Assembly (NCBI RefSeq): GCF_026008515.1
Contig: NZ_BQYM01000011.1
Location: 62,001-126,000, forward strand
Direction: 5' to 3'
From: Hoyosella levis
GTDB lineage: Bacteria > Actinomycetota > Actinomycetes > Mycobacteriales > Mycobacteriaceae
Length of the DNA: 64,000 bases
In this document: positions 36,582-44,704 of the stretch, in pieces
Numbering within the stretch: the stretch's first letter is position 1
How the letters are laid out: each line of letters begins with the position of its first letter
Notes under the pieces: generated by a model
The model's input: only the letters and a program-made list of their open reading frames with translations
Databases searched by the model: none
What the model was told of the DNA's origin: nothing
Position numbers and translations under genes: made by a program

Positions 36582-38138
36582 TCATGGAGCGCCAGTGATG
36601 CGTTGCGCGGCGAGACGGCCGGAGATCATCGTGGTGGGAACCCCCACGCCGGGCGTCGTGCCACATCCAGCAAGGACGACGTTGTCCACGCCGCGGACCA
36701 GGTTGCGTCGACGAAATGGACCGGTCTGCGGGAACGAATGCGCCGCGGAGAAGGGCGTTCCGGCGGCCATGCCCTGTGCTGCCCACGTCCGTGGCGAATC
36801 GACATGATCGACGGCGAAGTGCTCAGAGATTCCCTTGTATCCGCGCCGCTCGAGCGTGCCCAGGAGCTCGGCCTGGTAGGACGGTTCGAGCGCGTCCCAG
36901 GCCAGTGGTGCCGAGACCAGGTTGGGGGCGGGAGCGAGCACCGAGAGCAGCTCGCGGGGCCCGGTCGCGCCGTCCGCGACCATGGCGGGGCTGGTGAGCG
37001 TTGGCCGGGTGATCAGCAGCGAGGGGTCGGACATGACGGTTCCCTTGCCGCGGCGCGCGGTGAGCTGCTCGAACGTGGAATCCCACGCATCGCCGAAGTC
37101 GATCGTGTGGTGGGCCTGGGCATCCCACAACCCTGTTACCGACTGGGGGATCGTGCCGTGCAGGATGAACGCCGATGGCGACCAGCGCGTCGCCCTCCGG
37201 GGGATGCGCGCGGGCGTGCGGGCGAGCAGCTGATCGGTGATGGGCAGGTCCCCGGTGAGGATGAACGCATCGCCAGGGATGCGGTGCCCTTCGGCGGTGG
37301 TGGCGGCCGTGATCGTGCTGCCACTGTGCTCGAGGCCGGTGATCTCCGTGTTGTAGTGGATGCTGCCGCCCGCCTCGATCAAGGCGGCGGCGAGCGCCTC
37401 GGTGATCCGGTGCATGCCTCCATCGGGGAAGTACACGCCGAGCGAGGTGTCCATATGGGCGATGGCGCCATATACGCCGAGCGCGCGTGCTGGGGGCATT
37501 CCGGCGTACAGGGCCTGGAAGGTGAAGATGCGCCGCAGGCGTGGATCCTCGATCCGCTTGGCTACTTGCTTGCCGAGCCGGCTGAAGCCACCCAGCGCGA
37601 TCAACCGGGCCATATCGCGGAAGGCGGACGGTGAGTTCGCCAGATCGAGCGGGGAGTCGAAGTTCGCCGCGATGAACCGGTCGTACTCGGTGTCGAACAT
37701 CGCGCCGAGCCAGGCGCGCAGCTCCCGGTAGCGAGTGGCCTCGGCAGCCCCGCATGCCCGCCTGACCTCGTGCTCCATTGCCTCGGGGTCGCTGTGCACA
37801 TCAATGGTCGTGCCGTCCGCGAAGCGACCGTGATAGGCCGGGGCGAGCTGACGGATCACCAAGCCGGTGCGCGCGCGGTCCGAGCCCACCGCAGCGAGGG
37901 CCTCATCGATGAGCCCGGGCATCGTCAGGACGGTGGCGCCGCTGTCGATGCGGTAGCTGCCGCCAGGGCCCTCGTAGGCGCCGACCCGGCCGCCCGGGGC
38001 GCTGGCGCGCTCGACGATGGTGACGTCGGCTCCGGTGCCGCGAAGGTGCAGCGCCGCGCTCAGCCCGGACAGGCCGGCACCGACGATGACGACGCGGTTC
38101 GCGGGCCGGGCAATGGTGTGGATGTGGCGTGCTGGCAT
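36582..38138 (-). CDS. crtI: Phytoene desaturase
   Basis: The 518-residue FAD-dependent enzyme desaturates phytoene to lycopene. The N-terminal Rossmann motif GAGLSG lies at residues 20-25 within VVIVGAGLSGLSAALHL. A conserved block RIDSGATVLTMPGL follows. The C-terminal carotenoid-oxidase signature is NVVLAGCGTTPGVGVPTTMISGRLAA. ATG 38138 is preceded by GAGGAG. The gene lies 32 bases after crtE. The number of desaturation steps cannot be read from sequence, but four-step lycopene formation is the common outcome in relatives. The gene probably shares the crtE-crtI-mptA-crtB transcript. Confidence 0.94.
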   Translation of the reverse strand: MPARHIHTIARPANRVVIVGAGLSGLSAALHLRGTGADVTIVERASAPGGRVGAYEGPGGSYRIDSGATVLTMPGLIDEALAAVGSDRARTGLVIRQLAPAYHGRFADGTTIDVHSDPEAMEHEVRRACGAAEATRYRELRAWLGAMFDTEYDRFIAANFDSPLDLANSPSAFRDMARLIALGGFSRLGKQVAKRIEDPRLRRIFTFQALYAGMPPARALGVYGAIAHMDTSLGVYFPDGGMHRITEALAAALIEAGGSIHYNTEITGLEHSGSTITAATTAEGHRIPGDAFILTGDLPITDQLLARTPARIPRRATRWSPSAFILHGTIPQSVTGLWDAQAHHTIDFGDAWDSTFEQLTARRGKGTVMSDPSLLITRPTLTSPAMVADGATGPRELLSVLAPAPNLVSAPLAWDALEPSYQAELLGTLERRGYKGISEHFAVDHVDSPRTWAAQGMAAGTPFSAAHSFPQTGPFRRRNLVRGVDNVVLAGCGTTPGVGVPTTMISGRLAAQRITGAP

Positions 38139-38170
38139 CGTGGATGCTCCTCGGGCTTACTTCGGATGGA

Positions 38171-39265
38171 TCAGTGGTCGCGGCGGGTCACGGAGAGTGC
38201 CATCTCCTGCAGCTGCCGCTTCGGCCCGGGGGCCATGCTGGAGGTCTCGAGGATCGCGAGCGCCCGATCGGTGAGCGAGGCGATGCGTTCCTCGATGGCG
38301 CGCACTGCCCCGAGCTGGTGCAGGATGGCGCGGGCCTCGTTGACCCCGTCTGCAGCGAGCTGGCGCCCGAGAAAGCCACGAAGCCTGCTTGCTGCTGCGG
38401 GATCGTGCTGATCGCCGTGGTCGAGGGCGCGGGAGATCAGTTCGGTGCGCTTGCCCTCGATGAGGTCGTCGCCGGAGGGCTTGCCGGTCACCGCGGGATC
38501 GCCGAAAACACCGAGCAGGTCGTCGCGCAGCTGGAACGCCACACCGATCGCGGCGCCGAACGCGCGCAGGTCCTCGATGAGCCGGGCATCGGAACCAGCG
38601 ATCTCGGCACCGAGGTGAAGGGGCCGCTCCACCGTGTACGCGGCGGTCTTGAACCGGTTGATCCGCTCGGCGGTGCCGCGCCGACCGTCACCGGATGCCT
38701 CCGCGACGATATCGAGCAGCTGCCCGCCGAGCACCTCGGTGCGCATGGCGGCCCACACCGGCCGCGCGCGCGCGAGCGCCGGGCCGGGCAGGCCCGAGCC
38801 GGAGAACATATCGTCGGCCCAGGCGAGAGCAAGGTCACCAGTGATGATGCCAGCAGCCATGCCGAAGCGATCGGCGCTGCCTGACCATCCGTTCCCGGCG
38901 TGATCCGCAGCGAACTCGACATGCACCGTGGGACGCCCGCGGCGGGTATCGGAATTGTCGATGATGTCGTCGTGGATCAACGCGCACGCCTGCACGAGCT
39001 CCAGTGCCGCGCACGCGGAAACCATCTGCTCGGCATCGGGCCCGGTGGGGTCGCCGCCTGCCGCGGTCCAGCCCAGCCACGCGAACATCGGGCGCACCCG
39101 CTTTCCGCCGCTGAGCACGAAGGCCTCGAGCCGTGCCATTGCTGCGGCATACTCCGGCCCGATCGGCTCGACCAGGGGCCTGCGGGATGCGAAGAAAGCC
39201 TCCAGCGCGCCGGTCACTAGCGGGGGCAGATCGCGCGCCGTGAGTACGTCTCGTCGTGTGCTCAG
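38171..39265 (-). CDS. crtE: Geranylgeranyl diphosphate synthase, apparent CTG start
   Basis: The 364-residue trans-prenyltransferase supplies C20 diphosphate for carotenoids. The first aspartate motif is HDDIID (99-103 for DDIID). The second is DDLLGVFGD at 248-256, and GGKRVRP lies upstream. It takes the place of idsA2 (Rv2173) in the conserved order. An AGGAG at 39272-39276 stands six bases before CTG 39265, which reads L-S-T-R-R-D as in M-S-T starts. The upstream GTG at 39301 has no ribosome site. Hence I prefer CTG, with moderate certainty. The gene heads the crtE-crtI-mptA-crtB run and is divergent from metF. Confidence 0.9.
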   Translation of the reverse strand: MSTRRDVLTARDLPPLVTGALEAFFASRRPLVEPIGPEYAAAMARLEAFVLSGGKRVRPMFAWLGWTAAGGDPTGPDAEQMVSACAALELVQACALIHDDIIDNSDTRRGRPTVHVEFAADHAGNGWSGSADRFGMAAGIITGDLALAWADDMFSGSGLPGPALARARPVWAAMRTEVLGGQLLDIVAEASGDGRRGTAERINRFKTAAYTVERPLHLGAEIAGSDARLIEDLRAFGAAIGVAFQLRDDLLGVFGDPAVTGKPSGDDLIEGKRTELISRALDHGDQHDPAAASRLRGFLGRQLAADGVNEARAILHQLGAVRAIEERIASLTDRALAILETSSMAPGPKRQLQEMALSVTRRDH

Positions 39266-39423
39266 CGCTGGCTCCTGTCGTTGTCGGGCTCGCCCGCGCA
39301 CCAGAGTAGCGACCAGCACGAGGATCGGCGACATGGCAGCGGCCTGGCAGCGGCCTGGCACTGGGAGCGCGGCCGGTGCGCTCCGTCACGGCCCTCCCGC
39401 GGCTGAATCCGTATGCTGTGTGT

Positions 39424-40380
39424 GTGGCAATCAGGGCAAGTCAGTCGACAGAGCGAACAAGCAGGACACCATCGATCGTCGAGCGCATCCGCGAGCATCG
39501 TGGCGGAACGCCGTTCTCGGTGGAGTTCTATCCGCCCCGCAACGAGCTGGAGGAGCAGCGCTTGTGGCGCGCGGTGCGCACCTTCGAGCAGATGCACCCG
39601 GCTTTTGTCTCGATGACCTACGGCGCGGGCGGATCGACCCGCGACCGCACCGTGCGCATCGCAGGGCAGCTGGCGCAGGAGACAACCTTGCTGCCGGTAG
39701 CCCACTTGACCGCCGTGAACCACAGCCTCGACGAGCTGCGCGGGCTCGTGGGGTCCTACGCCGACCGCGGGATCGTCAACCTGCTCGCGCTGCGCGGGGA
39801 CCCGCCGGGCGATCCGCTGGGAAACTGGGTGAAGCACCCGCAGGGCCTGGAGTACGCCGAGGAACTGGTGCGGCTCATCCGCGAGCTCGGTGACTTCCAC
39901 GTCGGGGTGGCGTCCTTCCCCGAGGGGCACTACCGTGCCGCGTCGCTCGAGGAGGACACGCGGTTCCTCCTGGGGAAGCTCCGCGCGGGCGCCGAGTACT
40001 CGATCACCCAGATGTTCTTCGAGGTGGACGACTACCTGCGCTTGCGGGATCGGGTAGTCGCGGCCGATCCCGTCCAGGGCGAGAAGCCGATCATCCCCGG
40101 CATCATGCCGATCACCTCGCTGCGGCAGGTGCGCAAGATCGTGGAGCTCTCCGGCTCCCAGATCCCCGCCCACATCGAGGAACGGCTCGCCCGCGCCGCC
40201 GGCAACGGGCCGGAGGAGGACAAGGCCGAGGTTCGCAAGGTCGGCATGGAGCTCGCCACCACGATGTGCGAGCGGCTGATCGCCGAAGAGGTCCCCTGCC
40301 TGCATTTCTGCACCCTCAACTTCGCCAAGGCCACCCGGGAGGTCCTCTCGAACCTCGGCATGGCGGCAGTGCCGGCCTAG
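39424..40380 (+). CDS. metF: Methylenetetrahydrofolate reductase family protein (Rv2172c-like)
   Basis: The 318-residue TIM-barrel protein belongs to the MTHFR family, which reduces 5,10-methylene-THF to 5-methyl-THF for methionine synthesis. FSVEFYPPRN contains the catalytic glutamate. FVSMTYGAGGSTRDRT and ALRGDPPGDP are family signatures, as is SITQMFFEVDDYLRLRD. The start is GTG 39424 (or 39418), with no good Shine-Dalgarno. In mycobacteria this gene is annotated as a flavin-free MTHFR-like protein, so the cofactor is uncertain. It ends only four bases from the stop of the convergent glycosyltransferase gene. Confidence 0.88.
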   Translation: MAIRASQSTERTSRTPSIVERIREHRGGTPFSVEFYPPRNELEEQRLWRAVRTFEQMHPAFVSMTYGAGGSTRDRTVRIAGQLAQETTLLPVAHLTAVNHSLDELRGLVGSYADRGIVNLLALRGDPPGDPLGNWVKHPQGLEYAEELVRLIRELGDFHVGVASFPEGHYRAASLEEDTRFLLGKLRAGAEYSITQMFFEVDDYLRLRDRVVAADPVQGEKPIIPGIMPITSLRQVRKIVELSGSQIPAHIEERLARAAGNGPEEDKAEVRKVGMELATTMCERLIAEEVPCLHFCTLNFAKATREVLSNLGMAAVPA

Positions 40381-40384
40381 GCGA

Positions 40385-41566
40385 TCACGGGCGCGGCAGC
40401 GGGCGCGATCGCCATGTAGCCTCGCCGCGCCGGTGCCGCGCCCGGGAGTCCAGGACCAGCGCGATCACCCCAGCAGCACCGGCGGGATGGGCGAGGGCGC
40501 TCGCGATCCGGGCACGTCGCGGAGTGCCTCCTCGCTCCACCTGGCTAGCCAGGAGCCGGGAGGCAACCAGGGATGCGTATCCGGCGCGGGCGAGCGCGCG
40601 CGTGCGCGGATCGCGGGCACGGACGAGCAGCACGGGGAGGATCTGGGTCACCGCGATCCCGGTGAGGACCATGGCGGTGCTCACCGGCCCACCAAAGGCA
40701 TGGCCCAGCCACCGGCCGTGGCCCGCGCGCAGCGTGGCAGCGCTGGAGTACATGCGGCAGCTCGCGACCTGCCTGCCCAGCACGACAGCAGTCTGGCGGC
40801 CATGCCGGCGGTACTCGCGAGCGAGATCGAGGTCGTCGACGAGGGAGCCGCGAATGCTCGCGTGGCCACCGACCGCTTGATAGGTGCTGGTGCTAGTGGC
40901 GAGGAACTGGCCGCACGCGACAGCGAGCGAGGGACGGAGGCTCCTGTTGGCCAGCCGCACCGGAGCGGTAGCCAGCCAGGACCAGGCGAGCAGTGGCTGG
41001 ATCAGGTGCTCGGCAACGGTGCCAGTCTCCTGGTGCGGCCAGATGCTCACCAGGTCGGCCGTGGAGGAATCGAGCGCATGCACTGCCGCGTCGAGCGCCA
41101 CCGGGGAGACGCGGACATCGGCATCGAGGAAGACAAGGATCCCGGTCCGCGCGCTCGCGGACTGGCCGCCTGCCGCGTGGTCAGCAAGGCGCTGGCAGGC
41201 CCACTGCTTGCCGACCCACCCCGGGGGTGGCTCCGCGTCGCTCGCGCGCACCTCGAATCGCGGATCGCCGCCAATTGCCTCGGAAGCGGCCGCGGCCGTG
41301 CCATCCGTCGATGCGTCGTCAAGGATGAGCACGCGCACGTGGTGGTCCGTGTCCTGCCGGCGGAGGTCGCTGATGAGCGCGGGAAGCGTGTGGACCTCGT
41401 TCCGTGCCGGGATGCATACCGTGACGTCGCGCCGAGATGTCCCGCCTCGGTGCGCCCGGGGCGCGGCAACCGTATTGTGCACGGTCATCGCGAGGAGCAC
41501 GCCCGCGGTGCAAGCACCGATCGTTGCTAGCCATCGCTGGGGCGGCACGTCAGTGAACGAGGTCAC
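40385..41566 (-). CDS. Family 2 glycosyltransferase, probable carotenoid glycosyltransferase (CruG-like)
   Basis: The 393-residue GT2 protein has an N-terminal hydrophobic segment (TIGACTAGVLLAMTV). Its catalytic domain starts VTVCIPARNEVHTLPALI, with LILDDASTDGT and the DxD block VFLDADVRVS. There is an acceptor loop EPPPGWVGKQWAC, then hydrophobic C-terminal segments that anchor it in the membrane. Similar proteins beside cruF glycosylate the 1'-hydroxyl of the carotenoid in cyanobacteria (CruG) and probably in Rhodococcus. The link is by position: this gene overlaps the end of lppM by 17 bases in the crtO-cruF-lppM operon. A lipid or lipoglycan acceptor is possible instead. Confidence 0.8.
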   Translation of the reverse strand: MTSFTDVPPQRWLATIGACTAGVLLAMTVHNTVAAPRAHRGGTSRRDVTVCIPARNEVHTLPALISDLRRQDTDHHVRVLILDDASTDGTAAAASEAIGGDPRFEVRASDAEPPPGWVGKQWACQRLADHAAGGQSASARTGILVFLDADVRVSPVALDAAVHALDSSTADLVSIWPHQETGTVAEHLIQPLLAWSWLATAPVRLANRSLRPSLAVACGQFLATSTSTYQAVGGHASIRGSLVDDLDLAREYRRHGRQTAVVLGRQVASCRMYSSAATLRAGHGRWLGHAFGGPVSTAMVLTGIAVTQILPVLLVRARDPRTRALARAGYASLVASRLLASQVERGGTPRRARIASALAHPAGAAGVIALVLDSRARHRRGEATWRSRPLPRP

Positions 41567-42233
41567 CAGGCTTGGGGGACCGGTTCCGGCTGAACCACGC
41601 GAGCGCGCCCACGACGACCGCGGCGGCGACGCTGCCCCCGATCACGAAGCCCGCCCAGCCAGCGAAGCTGCGGGTGTTCGGGTCGGTGTAGCTCGTCTCG
41701 GCGCGGAAAGTCGATAGCTGTCCGGCCGCGGGAGTCCAGGTGACTGATCGATTGCTGGTCTGATCGCCATTGGTGGATTCCACCGAGGACGGGAAGGTCA
41801 CCGAGATGCGAACCTCCGCGCCCTCACCGATGTTCCGCAGGTCAGCGCGCCCGGTGAGGGTCACGTCCGAGCCGTTGCGGACCAGTCGGACATCAAAGCT
41901 GCCGGGGACATCGCTGCTGGTCAGGGCGAGCTGCCGGAAATCGGCGAAGCTGAGGTCATTGAAGATGAGCTCGCTGCCCACGAAGCCCTCGTCGGCCCAC
42001 GGCTGGACCCTGGCGCGGATGCGCAGGGAATCCTGGATCCGTAGCTGTGGTCCCGTGGAGTCATCGCCCGAAGCGCGCTGGGCAACGATCATTCGTCCTG
42101 ACACGCGATCATCGCTGCTGATGCTGACGTCGATGTCAGCGCGCAGGCATCCGGCGAGGAGCGTGGCGAACGTGGCGAGCAACAACGTGGCGATGACGGT
42201 GCGCGCGCGCCGAGGCAATGCGGTTTGAGACAC
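41550..42233 (-). CDS. lppM: Lipoprotein LppM (Rv2171-like)
   Basis: The 227-residue protein equals M. tuberculosis LppM in length. It has an Arg-rich start, a hydrophobic core and lipobox LLAGC, then a beta-rich domain opening with RADIDVSISSDDRVSGRMIVAQ (DUF3153-like). A C-terminal transmembrane helix (AGFVIGGSVAAAVVVGALAWF) and basic tail complete it. In M. tuberculosis LppM affects envelope lipoglycan levels and host phagosome handling. GTG 42233 starts four bases after the cruF stop and is better than the upstream ATG that overlaps cruF. Its place inside a carotenoid operon is discussed in the findings. Confidence 0.9.
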   Translation of the reverse strand: MSQTALPRRARTVIATLLLATFATLLAGCLRADIDVSISSDDRVSGRMIVAQRASGDDSTGPQLRIQDSLRIRARVQPWADEGFVGSELIFNDLSFADFRQLALTSSDVPGSFDVRLVRNGSDVTLTGRADLRNIGEGAEVRISVTFPSSVESTNGDQTSNRSVTWTPAAGQLSTFRAETSYTDPNTRSFAGWAGFVIGGSVAAAVVVGALAWFSRNRSPKPGDLVH

Positions 42234-42237
42234 AGGG

Positions 42238-43113
42238 CTATCGTGCCAGGTCGTTCGCGCCTCGTGCGCGAGGGTGGCGGGGTTTGCCATGCATCCGTGA
42301 TCTCCAGGGCCGGATGCGACGAGCGGCCAGGAGCAGCGGAACGCCCGTGATCGCCATGCCAACGAACCCATAGACGGCCGAAAGGCGCAGGTCAGGAAGG
42401 AACACCAGGTGCGCGACGGCGGATCCCAGCCACGTCCAGATGAACAATGCCAGGGGTGCAGCGTCCCGTCGCATCTGGGTCCGCGGCGAGGACGCGGGAA
42501 CCGGGTCGGCGAAAGCGAGAAGCGTGGCGATGCATAGCGCGACCAGTGCCCAGCCCGCATAGTTCGACAGAGGAATAGGGAAGCCTGGCAGGGTGGGGCC
42601 TTGCGCGCACCAGGACCAGTAGCCGGCCGTGACCATTTGCGGATCGAGGTACAGGTCCCACGCGACAATGGTGGCTCCCGTGAGGGGCACCCGTATCCAC
42701 TGGCGGCCACGGGGCAGCAGGGACGCCACGGCCGAGGCCGCGCACCAGGCCGGATAGCTCCCGCCCACCCAGGCCAGCGGGACGATCACCGGGACGTCGG
42801 CGATGGCGGGGCCAAGCCGGTCAAGGGCGTACTCGTAGCAACCGAACGGGAAGCCCGTCGCCACACCGATCGCCTCCGCGGCGAGGCCACCACCAGCCGC
42901 GCCGACTAGCAGCGTGAGCGCGAATGCAGTGCCGCGGGAGGCGAGGGCGTGCACGAGCGCGGCGACCGCCAGGAGGATCACCACGAGCGCGGTCACCGTA
43001 TCGGCGAGAGTGCCCTCGGCCAGGGGGAAAACGATCTGGGCCAGGATCGCCGCGAGCGACAGCAGGACCGCCATGCACGCGAGCCAGGACCCGCGCGGAC
43101 GGGAGGATGTCAT
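42238..43113 (-). CDS. cruF: Carotenoid 1',2'-hydratase (CruF, DUF422 family)
   Basis: The 291-residue membrane protein has seven or eight hydrophobic helices and belongs to the carotenoid biosynthesis (DUF422/CruF) family. Typical features are GVATGFPFGCYEYALDRLGP, VPVIVPLAWVGGSYPAWCA, and a histidine-free WDLYLDPQMVTAGYW block. In Rhodococcus and cyanobacteria CruF hydrates the psi end of monocyclic carotenoids to give a 1'-hydroxyl group. The ATG overlaps the crtO stop (ATGA). Bisanhydrobacterioruberin hydratases (CruF of archaea) belong to the same family, so the natural substrate depends on the cyclase present. Confidence 0.88.
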   Translation of the reverse strand: MTSSRPRGSWLACMAVLLSLAAILAQIVFPLAEGTLADTVTALVVILLAVAALVHALASRGTAFALTLLVGAAGGGLAAEAIGVATGFPFGCYEYALDRLGPAIADVPVIVPLAWVGGSYPAWCAASAVASLLPRGRQWIRVPLTGATIVAWDLYLDPQMVTAGYWSWCAQGPTLPGFPIPLSNYAGWALVALCIATLLAFADPVPASSPRTQMRRDAAPLALFIWTWLGSAVAHLVFLPDLRLSAVYGFVGMAITGVPLLLAARRIRPWRSRMHGKPRHPRARGANDLAR

Positions 43114-44693
43114 CGTGGCCACGCGACGCGGTGCCGCAGGTTCCCGAAGCGTGCATCGCGCAGAGCAAGCCGTGCGGCGCTACGCCCGCTGAAACCGGAG
43201 ACGCCGCCGCCGGGATGGGTCGAGGCCCCGGTGAGGTAGAAGCCCGGCGCGGCCGGGACCCGATGCTGCGCGAGCTGCGGCACAGGGCGCCACAGCATCA
43301 TCTGGTCAAGCCCCATCTCCACGTGCATGACATTGCCGCCGAGGAGGCCGAGCTCGGTGGCCAGTGACTTGGGTGTCTGGACGTAGCGGTCAAGGAGCTG
43401 CGCGGAGAGCCCGGGGGCGTAGCGCTCGAGCTCGGCGATGATCCGGTCGCACTCCTGGTCGGCGACGTCATCCCAGTCGTGGTCCCGCAGCGTGTAGGGC
43501 TGCCACTGGGACCACAGCGTGAGCTGGTGCTCGCCGGGCGGAGCAAGCGTGGGATCGATCGCGCTGAAGGCCATCGCGAGCGCGACGGGTCGCTCGGCGC
43601 GGTCCCCGGCAAGCATCGCGCCATGGGCGCGCCGCAGGTGGGATCGATCGGTGGCGAGGAGCTGCAGGCCGGCGAGCACGGAGTCGCCGTCCGGTCCCGC
43701 GGAGGGGTACGAGGGCAGCGCCGAGGAGCGCAGCCGCACCGCCATTCCGAGCCCTGGACCCACCCGGATGCGGCGCCGCCAGGTCTCGATCCGTCGCGCA
43801 TCGTATCCGCCGCGGGCAAGCATATCGAGAGTGGTGAGCACGTGGCAGCCAGCGATGACGGTGGCGGCGCGATGCTGCTTGCCTGAAGTGGTCGTGACGA
43901 TCCATTCACTGCCGTCGCGCTCCACGCAATCGACGGCATCGCCGAGGAGGATGCGCCCGCCATCCTCGCTCAGGCGCGCTGCCAGAGCCTCGGTGAGCGC
44001 GCCGCTGCCACCCACGGGGCGCCCCGGGGGCAGGGCATGCATGAGCGCCGCGAATCCCACCATCGGGGCAGTGCCCGGCTCGGAGACAGGCGGCCCGGAC
44101 TGGGCGCCGAACCAGGCGAGCGCCGCCTTGAGCCGCTCGCTGTCGAAGTAGTAGTCGAGGAGCGCATCACCGCTGGCGAGGAACTCACGGGAGAGCTGAG
44201 CAGGGTCGCCATCAGTGTCCAGGCCCCAGAACGACCTGATCAGGGAGGCGGGTGCCGGTGGCCGCGCGAACGCGCGCATCACTTTCTGGCTGCGCGGCGC
44301 CCAGTCATGGACGAAGCTCCGGTACGCGCGCGCGTCCCGGGGGCCGCAGGCACGGTGGATCGACTCGCAGGTGGCGTCGAGGTCCTGGTGGAACACGATG
44401 CCCGGCTCCCCGGTGCCGGGCTCGGCGGGCGCGAAGGCCCAGGGGTCGCACTCGAGGTAGCGCAGCCCGTGCCGGGACAGCCCGAGGTCCTCGATAATGC
44501 CGCTGTGGCGGATCATCAGGTGCGCGGAGGAGCCGCGATCGACACGATGGCCGGGGAAGCGCTCGACTGTCGATACGGCGCCGCCGATGACGGTATCGCG
44601 CTCGAGGACCGTGGTCGTCCACCCGGCCCGCGCCAGGTAGCAGGCGCTGGTCAGCGCATTGTGGCCGGATCCGATGATGATGGCGTCGCTCAC
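43110..44693 (-). CDS. crtO: CrtO-type carotenoid ketolase (FAD-dependent)
   Basis: The 527-residue protein is a CrtI-like flavoprotein of the CrtO ketolase type, which introduces a 4-keto group on a beta-ionone ring. It starts with AIIIGSGHNALTSACYLARAG, then the segment KxRGSSAHLMIRHSG-like (here DRGSSAHLMIRHSGI). Further blocks are GGNVMHVEMGLDQMMLWRP and the C-terminal FYLTGASTHPGGGVSG. Similarity to Rhodococcus CrtO is strong over the whole length by memory. GTG 44693 aligns with the family start. It lies 11 bases after the GNAT gene and overlaps cruF. Another CrtI-like desaturase activity is possible, but less likely. Confidence 0.88.
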   Translation of the reverse strand: MSDAIIIGSGHNALTSACYLARAGWTTTVLERDTVIGGAVSTVERFPGHRVDRGSSAHLMIRHSGIIEDLGLSRHGLRYLECDPWAFAPAEPGTGEPGIVFHQDLDATCESIHRACGPRDARAYRSFVHDWAPRSQKVMRAFARPPAPASLIRSFWGLDTDGDPAQLSREFLASGDALLDYYFDSERLKAALAWFGAQSGPPVSEPGTAPMVGFAALMHALPPGRPVGGSGALTEALAARLSEDGGRILLGDAVDCVERDGSEWIVTTTSGKQHRAATVIAGCHVLTTLDMLARGGYDARRIETWRRRIRVGPGLGMAVRLRSSALPSYPSAGPDGDSVLAGLQLLATDRSHLRRAHGAMLAGDRAERPVALAMAFSAIDPTLAPPGEHQLTLWSQWQPYTLRDHDWDDVADQECDRIIAELERYAPGLSAQLLDRYVQTPKSLATELGLLGGNVMHVEMGLDQMMLWRPVPQLAQHRVPAAPGFYLTGASTHPGGGVSGFSGRSAARLALRDARFGNLRHRVAWPR

Positions 44694-44704
44694 GATGCCC
44701 GAGC

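Noticed and set aside
34816-36807. Plus-strand open frame of 663 codons over mptA
   Set aside because: His/Asp/Gly-rich shadow of a membrane protein gene.
42234-42290. Upstream ATG start for LppM at 42290
   Set aside because: It would overlap cruF by about 50 bases and add 19 residues before the signal peptide; GTG 42233 gives the M. tuberculosis LppM length.
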